DNA from: Hydractinia symbiolongicarpus
Lineage: Eukaryota; Cnidaria; Hydrozoa; Anthoathecata; Hydractiniidae
DNA length: 64,000 nucleotides
Assembly (NCBI RefSeq): GCF_029227915.1
Contig: NC_079885.1
Coordinates: 9,116,001-9,180,000 of the forward strand
Reading direction: 5' to 3'
Below are positions 55,601 through 64,000 of the stretch, piece by piece. Both the position numbers and the translations under genes were made by a program. The notes below the pieces were generated by a model. That model saw only the letters and a list, made by a program, of their open reading frames with translations. It searched no databases and had not been told where the DNA came from. Each line of letters starts with the position of its first letter. Position 1 is the stretch's first letter.

Positions 55601-57957
55601 TTTTAAAAAATATATTCCAAACAATTCATGCAATGCATAAAACCTAGACAACAAATATACAAGGTACTAAAATGTAAAATGTAACGTACCAACCCCAGTT
55701 TGGATCTACTTTTCCATAGTCCATCTAAAGCCTTTCTAGCAGCTACCATAAACCTCTCATCACCTGATTAAAGAACAAACAATCATTGATTTTTTTTTAT
55801 CTTTTACACACGTAAACACATAATTATGCAGCATGATAAATCTTACCAGTCAAATATGATAACGCTCCAAACTCTAATATGAACGTTCCCACACTAGCTG
55901 TACACGTCACTGGTGTTTCGCCTTCTGGAACGCCATTTTCGAAATTTACAGTACCGTATGGCATGCTGGTGTTTGTGTCGAATGCTAAGAAAGCGAATCA
56001 ATAACTAAATTTTATGTCCATACAAAATGCATTTCTCGTTTATTTTATTGAGAATAAGGAAGAGACAGCATACACAACATATTGTTTGGGTTGCTAATGA
56101 AACAAAAATAACTATCAATGTTCAATTTAAATTGAAAACAAACTGGCATTACCTGGTAAAAGCTTGGTTGCAGCATTAACAGCAAGACGTAGGAGAGGTC
56201 CCTCACAGGGCCATCCTAACTCTAACATTAGATTAGAACGATATGATAGCAGATGTGCTGAAAGCAACCCACCAACAACTAAAAAATAAACAAGCCTAAA
56301 AATGGTTTAAAAAGAAGTAAGTTATGGCTTTTACACAAAGAAAAAGACTTTCAAGATGGACTGCACATACGTCACCCTTAAATCAATGCCACGTAAAAAA
56401 TTAAATGGAATTAAATATTTTACATTACAGGGATAGTGAGATATATAAACACACGCAGAGAGAAAGACTGTTTAAAATTCTTTTCACAACCATTCAAACA
56501 AAATGTCAAAGGCTTTCATGCTTTCCTCTCCTTTACATAATCCGAAGCATATTGAGACTTTGAATTTGAAAAAACTTGACATAGCCCATGTAAAATTCAC
56601 TTAAGTTATGTATCCTGTGAAAGCAATGAACTTTATTTTAAATACATAAGTTAAAAACGAACTGTCACTAATAGTTTTTATGCTGATCTTTATGAGAAAC
56701 ATGGAAAAGTTTGTGTAAAAATACATGACGAAAGTAAAATACACTGAGAAATTGCTTTTTTCAATTCATGCACACAAAAAAGCAAAAACTTACCTCGGAT
56801 GTTGGTTTCAAACACTGACACATTTATATCAGTATCAAATGACAATGTCTCCTCTAGAAGCAGTGCAACTCTTTCAAATTCAGTAGTATTTCCCATAATC
56901 TATAATCAGTGAGTGAAATAGGAATTGTAATATAAAAATAGGCCCCTTTTATGTAAAATTAAATTTTTTTTAAAAAAAGATTTTTAACAAAAATATAAAG
57001 AAGCAGAAAAAAGGACTAACTAAAAGTGTATCAAGTGCGTCAACAAGTGTAAGAGAATAACTAAAAAAGAAAAAAAATAGTGTTTGCAAAGTGTTCACCA
57101 CAATACTGCAAACTTTCAAACTGGTCGCATGATTCTGACTCGTGCCAAGACTTGTATAAAATAATTTAGCATGCACTAGCAAAATTAAATTAAATACAGT
57201 TCCTGCTATAAACTAAAGCTCTGTTTTATCACTTTATTGGTATCAAAGAAATTAGATGCAACCATACAATGCCTAACGTCTATAGTTTGTATAAAAACCA
57301 TATTTTGTTGCAACCTATATACATATCGAATCTTATAGAGCATACAATAAAAGTCTGGCCTAATTGGATTGTTTACTAAACCCGGGCTTTTAATCGGGGG
57401 CCACTGATTAAACACCTGGCTTGAATAAGTGCCTGTCCTGTCAGGAGGTATCTTCACTCACACCCCCTTTAAATAAGCATCCATCCTCGAATAAGCGGCA
57501 CTTCCCTTCACTTAAAAAATGTGTGCTTAATTGAAAAGCTTTATTTTAATATCATAAGTTTCTGCAATGTACACATGTCTTCAGGGAGAATGGACAAGGT
57601 AGTTAACAAAACGATAAAAAAACTAATTCAAATTTAGACAAAAGGACAAAGTAATAACGATAAATTGACATTTGAATTGTATTTCTACCTAATAGCACAA
57701 ACACTGCAACACAAAAAATAACACAACGTCATTACCTTCCCCAAGTATCTTGTCCAGAACACGACAAGGGCTTAAGTTCATCGTAAGGATATGCATGCTG
57801 GAGATAATTGTTGTATCCATGATAAAACATCTGCTTTGCTTTTTCTCTAGAAATAGCAATAATGTAAACAAATAGATACCGAAAGAATATTATTAACTAG
57901 ATGTAAAATTCTACCTGTACAGTCTTTGTTCTTTTTTGCCCATCCACGAATCACCAT
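52663..57957 (-). CDS. EDEM2: EDEM2-like ER degradation-enhancing mannosidase family protein (GH47)
   Basis: ER luminal GH47 protein that starts mannose trimming of misfolded glycoproteins for ERAD. Twelve minus-strand exons found: 57957-57915, 57846-57736, 57060-57021, 56899-56794, 56278-56153, 55984-55847, 55763-55690, 55315-55174, 54645-54521, 54443-54299, 53780-53659, 53076-52663. All phases agree, giving about 528 residues; human EDEM2 has 578. The signal-peptide exon lies upstream of 57957 and is not identified. Motifs: [29 protein letters not shown] (acidic catalytic residue), [66 protein letters not shown] and [16 protein letters not shown] (Ca-binding Thr). The LQCC ending is typical of EDEM2 rather than EDEM1 or EDEM3. 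The tail is short, with no PA domain and no KDEL. Confidence 0.93.
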
Positions 57958-59579
57958 CTGCAACACATAACCACCCCACCACAAGGAATTGTAAATACAT
58001 CATATTTGTCACTTATCATCACATTTTTCTAGTAAAATATATTTATTTACATTACACAGCTTTAATCAAAATCGAGACTCATCAAACAAAGCATGTATTA
58101 AACATAAGTGCTATTGTACCGTAGACAATAATAGGTGGACACAAAAATAAAAAATAAAATTACTGATGGCAAAAACTCTGGCTAAACATTTAAACAAGTA
58201 GGATGCTTATAAAATTATCTTCATACAACATTTGCGACCTCGTCATAATTTATTATTAAACTGAAACTTTCTGCTCTATTACATTGGGGCTAAATTTGCC
58301 TTTTGAAAACTACCCACCCTCCTCATCATGCTCCATCCCATTTTTATTTAAATCCCCTAGTAATTATGTCACACTAGACGACCCCCAAAATTCTTGCCAC
58401 TTTTCATTAAAGACGCCTTTCTCATTTTGTAAATACAAAATTTAAACAAACTTGCAATATGATTACTTAGTCAAATGTTTACAATTTGAAACATTCGAAA
58501 ACATCTTTGGAATGTTTGTAGTAAATTTTCGAATGCGACACTAAAGTACGACAAAAAAATACAAAGAAAATGAAAACCAAAACGTTTTTATTGCAAATAA
58601 CTTGGCAAAATAATTTTTTGGTCCCGAAGCAAAATCAAGTACTGTTCACCCCTTTTATTTAACGTCAAGATGCATCATGAAGGAGGGCAAGAACTACCCA
58701 TGTTTTCAGCATTACGTAATTATTGAATGTTCCTCTTGTGAAAACAGCATATAATCAATCAATATAAGCAATTTAATTTTTAATCAACTTTAAATTTTTT
58801 AAGAGACTTAAAAAAAAGCAAGAGAAAACAGAAAAAAATAATTCATATAGTTGGAATAAATGTCTTATTCAACAAACCCTTGCTCATCCTTTTTCAACAA
58901 TTTTTGCAAAAAATGCAATACATCAACAAAAAATGTCAAAATAAAACATTTCTGCTATCTCATGGATAAATTATGTTGAGATCAAAATTTTTATTTTTAC
59001 ACGCTTTTTTACCTAATTTTTTTAAAAAAAACTAGTCCTTATTCTGTGGAAAAATTCAAGAAAATTTGCTACGCTACTTGCAGATACAGACAACAGACAG
59101 ACTGATGGCAAGCATTATAAATAAATAAAAACAGCTCTACTTCTAGTTTTAAAAAGAATTATTATCCCTACAAACACAACAAAATGGTGAAAATATTTTT
59201 ATATATTTAACGTCTATTATTATTTCTGCTACAAATTGGGCAAAAAAAAATTTTAATCGTCTATAAATTCAAAATCTTTCAATGGATTTTTATTATATTT
59301 CAAAAACTGGCCTGGCAAAACTTTTCAGAGTTGTATAAAGATGGAAAATTAAAAAACGTTTTGTGAGAAAATATATTTGAAAAAAATGAATCAGATTGTG
59401 TATAAAAAAATCACCAAATAATTAAAAAATATTAAAAACACCAATATAAAGGTATCATTCTCAAAATTTATGAACTATACTGAACAATACCATCTTCCTA
59501 AAAATATGTTGTATAAAAAATGCTAAAAATGTTGATAATACATAATATCTATATATTAAATAAGAAAAAAAAATTATGG
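57958..59579. other. interval between EDEM2-like and LMF genes
   Basis: AT-rich and repetitive. It should hold the first EDEM2-like exon and promoter and the LMF 3' UTR. A signal-peptide-like start (MLKTWVVLALLH) near 58,725-58,680 on the minus strand stops before any usable donor, so I did not accept it. Confidence 0.4.
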
Positions 59580-62500
59580 CTATTTAAAAAAAGATTTTAA
59601 ATACCAAGAAAATACCGTTAGAACCCATATTTGCATCATTGTCACAGTAGGATGTACGCCATGCACAATATCCCGTAGTTGAAGAATGGATTGATACAAG
59701 AATCCTTTAGTTATTTCTTCACTTGGATGCTAAAAAGAATAAAATTAAAACAGACTACACTAAAAGTTATTTAAAATTATAAATTTTCATCTATATCACG
59801 TCATTCTTATGACAAAGCAAAGACTGAATAACACACTAAATAAACCACCTGGGTAAACTGTCTGCATAGATTACTAACATATTGCTGCCCATGGTGTAGT
59901 GGGTTCATATGTGGCGCCCAGTTGTTGAGACGGCGGATAGAATCCTGTTCACTGCCAGGCAGTATGTTAGTGATGCGCAAAGTAGTTCTACTTCAATATA
60001 AAAATGCTTTTGCTATAGTGGGATAACGCAGGTTTTAGCCTGTGCCTTCAGTTCTGCTGAAGTTGCAGGAAAGGTATTTTTTTTCAAAAAATATGCACAA
60101 TGCTTTTTTCAAGCTGTGAGCAGTCCACAGGATTTGCAACACACAGTATACATGTAATGAAAGTCCAATCTGGTTGTGCCATAGTTTTTCTGCAGTTAAG
60201 TACTCAAACTGACATTCAATGCCGCACACCCAGCCAGTTTAAAAATACTACACGATTGTTGTATTCATAATGGAAGCAAGACGGCTTTCAAATATACTTT
60301 TTAATATCACAACGTAAAATAGGGAGATTTAGAAAGAGGATCAGAGAAGTTAAACATAATTTCCTTACGTCATTCCAGCCCATGTCACTGATGAATTTTT
60401 TTAATGATGGATCATCTTTTGTCAGAGGATATGTATACTCTTTTGCTGAGTCTCTTTTCCACCAGTTCTTGATTTTTCTAAAAAACATAACAACAGGTTA
60501 CCAGGACACAAAACTTTGCTTCGGACGTTGCTATTATTATTGTTCTAATATTATGAGTTCTGTGGGAATTTTGGGTAAACGTCCCCATACTTAATTACTT
60601 TACCAAGCGCAAAGAAAGGAAAAAGTTCTCTTTTGTATAGTGGCTTTTATTTGTCATACTTTCAAAGAAGCTGACTAAGAAGTTTTCTAGTGGGCACAAA
60701 ATAAATTAAAAAGTTTAGGAAGCAGTAACAACATTGTTATTGCGCACTAAAAACACTGTACCAGAGCGCATAAGAAAACAATATAACGGATGACTTTAGT
60801 ATGCACACTGCAGAACATAAACATAATCAATAAAAGGAAAGAACGCATATAGTTCCGGTATATTGTCTAATATATCGTATTCATTTCTCAAAAGTCTGGA
60901 ATTCTTATGACAATATAGTTAACTATGATGATAACTATAGTGTACATTAGAAATATTCATTAGAAATAGTGTGCACTAGCCTGCAACTTCAGTGCACACT
61001 AAGATAAAAAAATTGGTGGGCACTACCATAAGCCCAGCGTACAGTAACAATTGAACTAGAGCGCACTACATTTAAATTTTCTATTGTTCTACAAACTCTA
61101 GCGCACAGTAGATCAACTTCCAGTTTTCATGACTATTGCTTTCTGGTAACTTATATAATGCGCTAGTGTGCACTAAAATAAGTAACAATAACTGTAAAAG
61201 CATTAGCTCAAGAAATCAAGCTTTATGATAGGTAGTAAGAGTATTGCTTTTAAAAGAATTTTTTGATGTATATAAAAACATGGGGTTACTGCACTAACAT
61301 TTCAGTTTGTTTCCCAGTTTTTTTAACACAACAAACACTGCAGTTTCCAAAACAATATAATTAAAATTTAGGTGAAAGCGTTCTTGTAACATTTATGATT
61401 CGTAACAATATCTGACATTACCAATCATAGTCAGTTGTTAGCAACACTAATTACAATCAATGACAGAATGGAAACGAACTGTTAACAAAAATTTCATTAG
61501 GTAAGAAGAGCAAGTGCTCTATGATTCTTATAAGATCCAGTAAATTTTGTTTTACTTTGAACTGTACCTCGATTTGGAGATTGCATCAAGTATCCCTGAT
61601 GTATTCTTTGGCAGAGTAGTGTAGTGATACTTGTACAGTATACTTCGGATATACTTAGGCGGCTTTGATGGAAACGGATTGTGGCCTAATAATGACAAAA
61701 CCTTTGGTTCACCAATTAAAAGCTTATCAATCAAATGTATGAACCATGGATTGTGTTGATAGGATCCAAGAGCAGCAAACCACATTTGCCAGTCCAATCT
61801 TGGTTGATGTGGTGCTAAATTACAAAATCAAAAGTGTTAGTGTTTGGAGGGTAGTGGTGTGCATATTCAAGTAATCGATCCAACACATCAGTAGTCTTAT
61901 TTTTTATTATTGCTTCTTAGGCATATACCAATGATCAGAAAGTTAACCAAAAATTTTTTTATCAGGAGAAAAGAATATCCTGTTGGAATATTGTCGAGGA
62001 AATTTTACTTTCCTTCTTTAGAGAGTAAAAGAAATATTAATAGAACAAGCTTTCTTTTGATTATATGAGACGGGGTATATCTTTTATGAAAATGTTATTA
62101 ACATAAAAAAACATCAGGCATCATATTTTCAAATGTCTTTAATAAATCATTTTTCTTTGTCAAATCACAAATTATAAACCTAAATATAAAGACTATCTAA
62201 GGAAAAAACTATCCATTTGGAATGACTATTTTGAACTGCTAGAAATAATTTCTACTCAAACTTTTTAACCATTGCATGTTCATTCTTACCTACGATTGGC
62301 AAGCGCTCAGAAACATTCCCAGGTTTGAAATGGAAGTTATACTCCTACAAAAAACATATGAATATATTTCTAAGTAACTTACTTTAAATAATTAAAAATT
62401 GACAAACCAGAAAGTACACATAACTGAAGAAAATTAAACATCCTCACTTTCCACTGTCCATTAAGATCATTGGTTCCTTCTATGATTAGTTCTGGTCTTC

Positions 62501-63840
62501 CACCAACACCTGTCATTCTGTTTAAAGAAAGTATAAGAAAAAAATTATTTAGATTAACCACATTGCCAGATTAAAAAAACAAAGTTAATGGTTAAAAATC
62601 TAATTGTTTTTTTTCTCTATTTTTTCTAATGGTTGGTAGAAATGGCAATTCTTTATTTCTATCATTACGAAAATGTTTTTCTATGTCCAAGATCTACCAA
62701 TTCTTATCATCAAGTTTTCTAGAGTGGGACCGAATTGGACTTTTAGATGTTTAAAGCCTTCATATAATATATGCAAGGTTACGGAAAAAAAAAGAAGCTT
62801 AGAATCCCTTCAGGATCCATAAGTAATTTTCGTTAATATCATATTTCCACAGAAAAATACAAAGTCTGTGCTAAACGTATTGTTTGGCATAAAAAAGCAC
62901 AAGTTAAACTTTGATATCATTTCAAATAGACTTAAGTTAAGCATGGCACAGTATTGATCATATGGCGTCTGTTTTTCAAGTTCTGTTATATTTGTGTCAT
63001 TATTTTCCAACGCTATAAAAGAATAAGAAAAATGTGTGCCATGGTCAAGTGTGATAACTAGTTTATCAATAAAATGAAAAATCTTATCATACTTGCAAGA
63101 TATAAACAAATAGTTGAAAGTCACCTACGTTAATTATCGTTTAAGCACAGCAAAACTTTATGAATTGCTGTTTTGTATGTAGAAGGTAGAGGAATGCTTA
63201 AAATTTCACTTTAACTTTTTTTATAAATACAATCACAAAATTATTTTACCTAAACTCAAAATTTTCATTTGGTCATTTGGTTGATTGTGTAATTTTCCAA
63301 ATTTGTTATAAGAAAAAGATCTATATTGTTTTAGTTAAGTGAGTTGTCTCGAACATTTCATTCAATATTTTCTGGCTGTGTTATTACTGCTTCTATGGCT
63401 AAACTTTTACATCAAATGAGGAAACATATTTTAAAGAAAATAGCTAAAAAGTTTTAACCCTATTACGGCATAGCTATGCACCTATGAAATACATGACCAC
63501 CTGTTGTATTTCTCATTAGAATGTATTAAGAATTTTTTCAAGCTTCAAAATATCAAAAAATATGGAACGTCCCATAACCTTCATGTTCTCATATAAAAAA
63601 ACTGTGCTACTTTCAGCATTTGTTTTTTCTAATGCTACACAAACAATAAGTGATATTATATTTATGTATCTCCTCTTAGTCAATTATGCTGCAGATATTT
63701 CCCGTGCTAGTAATAAATGTTTACCTTCTAAATAATCCATAACTGTTAGCAATTTGAAATTTATCAGCAGCTGAATACCATTTATGAATTACAGGATAGA
63801 TGTCACCTTGTGTTTTTGAGTCAACGTTAGTGTATGGTAC
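59580..63840 (-). CDS. lipase maturation factor family protein (3' part)
   Basis: LMF proteins are multi-pass ER chaperones needed for folding and dimerisation of lipoprotein, hepatic and endothelial lipases. Minus-strand exons: 63840-63725, 62517-62448, 62344-62290, 61814-61568, 60477-60369, 59729-59580. Phases agree, giving about 249 residues of the C-terminal luminal domain. Hallmarks: IANSYGLFRRMTGVGGRPEL, YNFHFKPGN, VAPHQPRLDWQMWFAALGSY, NPWFIHLIDKLL, PKYIRSILYKYHYT and KNWWKRDSAKEY. The N-terminal membrane part lies beyond 64,000. The last exon (HPSEEITKGFLYQSI... to a TAG at 59580-59582) is placed by splice sites and phase and has a hydrophobic end; it is the least certain. I cannot decide between LMF1 and LMF2. 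It lies head-to-tail upstream of the EDEM2-like gene. Confidence 0.9.
59887..60005 (+). repeat. second SINE-like family, copy 2
   Basis: Plus strand begins CCCATGGTGTAGTGGGTTCA, which contains an A-box-like TGGTGTAGTGG, and about 45 bases on a weak B-box (GATAGAATCC). The downstream body matches 43487-43585. It lies in an LMF intron. Confidence 0.55.
60686..61175. repeat. cluster of short TAGTGYGC / GCRCACTA motifs
   Basis: At least ten copies of a short half-site occur in both orientations: CTAGTGGGCAC, TGCGCACTAA, TTAGTATGCACAC, AGTGTGCACT, AGTGCACACT, GGTGGGCACTACC, GCGCACTA, TAGCGCACAGTA, GCTAGTGTGCACTA. Spacing is irregular. It lies in an LMF intron. Confidence 0.6.
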
Positions 63841-64000
63841 CTGAAACATAAGTTTTTGTTGATTAATTCTGTGTAGATTACAGCCACATATAGTACATAT
63901 TGGACTCAGACGGTTACAATAACTAGTACAATGGACTTGTTTTACTTGACATGCATATTATTTGGTCCATAGTCAACGAAGTGTATTGGAATTGGCAACA

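Noticed and set aside
58650-58730. Signal-peptide-like start (MLKTWVVLALLH) as the first EDEM2-like exon
   Set aside because: It meets a TGA before any splice donor, so it cannot join the next exon as written.
62810-63124. A 104-codon minus-strand frame upstream of the LMF exon at 62,448
   Set aside because: The flanking LMF exons join in phase without it, and it has no family features. It is intronic.

Overview
The window reads as nuclear DNA of an animal. It is AT-rich (roughly one third GC by eye). Genes have many short exons with GT/AG borders, and introns are full of transposon debris and simple repeats. A cnidarian, perhaps a hydrozoan, fits best: compact neurexin-like receptor, intronless divergent class A GPCRs, and Kolobok, PIF/Harbinger and integrase-type elements of kinds common in cnidarian genomes. 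The clade is an inference. Exon coordinates were placed by hand from splice consensus plus reading-frame phase.

Layout. 1-603: 3' end of an unrecognised protein (+). 976-6901: neurexin-like receptor (-; signal peptide, LamG, EGF, LamG, TM). 6.9-12.5 kb: gene-poor, with a decayed LINE reverse transcriptase. 12,529-18,422: an apparently intact three-gene DNA transposon with TTAA target duplications and 19-bp inverted repeats. 18.96-22.1 kb: a decayed, internally duplicated PIF/Harbinger element. 22.7-25.1 kb: two MITE-like elements. 25.9-27.1 kb: a small Cys-rich single-TM protein. 28.5-32.3 kb: repeats, a PIF1/Helitron-type helicase fragment, a dead integrase and a 560-bp CAGA array. 32.4-41.1 kb: two intronless GPCR paralogues flanking a broken third copy. 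42.5-51.9 kb: complete 15-exon NFS1 cysteine desulfurase (-). 52.7-58.0 kb: EDEM2-like mannosidase family protein (-). 59.6-64.0 kb: 3' part of a lipase maturation factor (-).

The most interesting object is the 5.9-kb transposon. Its three spliced frames join without an internal break under the phases deduced here. They are (A) a 373-aa protein with two CXC/CRC cysteine-rich domains and a C-terminal domain like the cytoplasmic zinc 'ballast' of vertebrate P2X7 receptors, (B) a 513-aa Kolobok-type DDE transposase and (C) a 226-aa accessory protein. A compact tRNA-like sequence lies between B and C. The element links the P2X7-type domain physically to a transposase and a DNA-binding module.

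Housekeeping genes cluster on the minus strand of the last 22 kb: mitochondrial Fe-S assembly (NFS1), ER glycoprotein degradation (EDEM2) and ER lipase folding (LMF). Their introns hold two minisatellites, tRNA-derived SINE-like repeats and a cluster of short inverted motifs.
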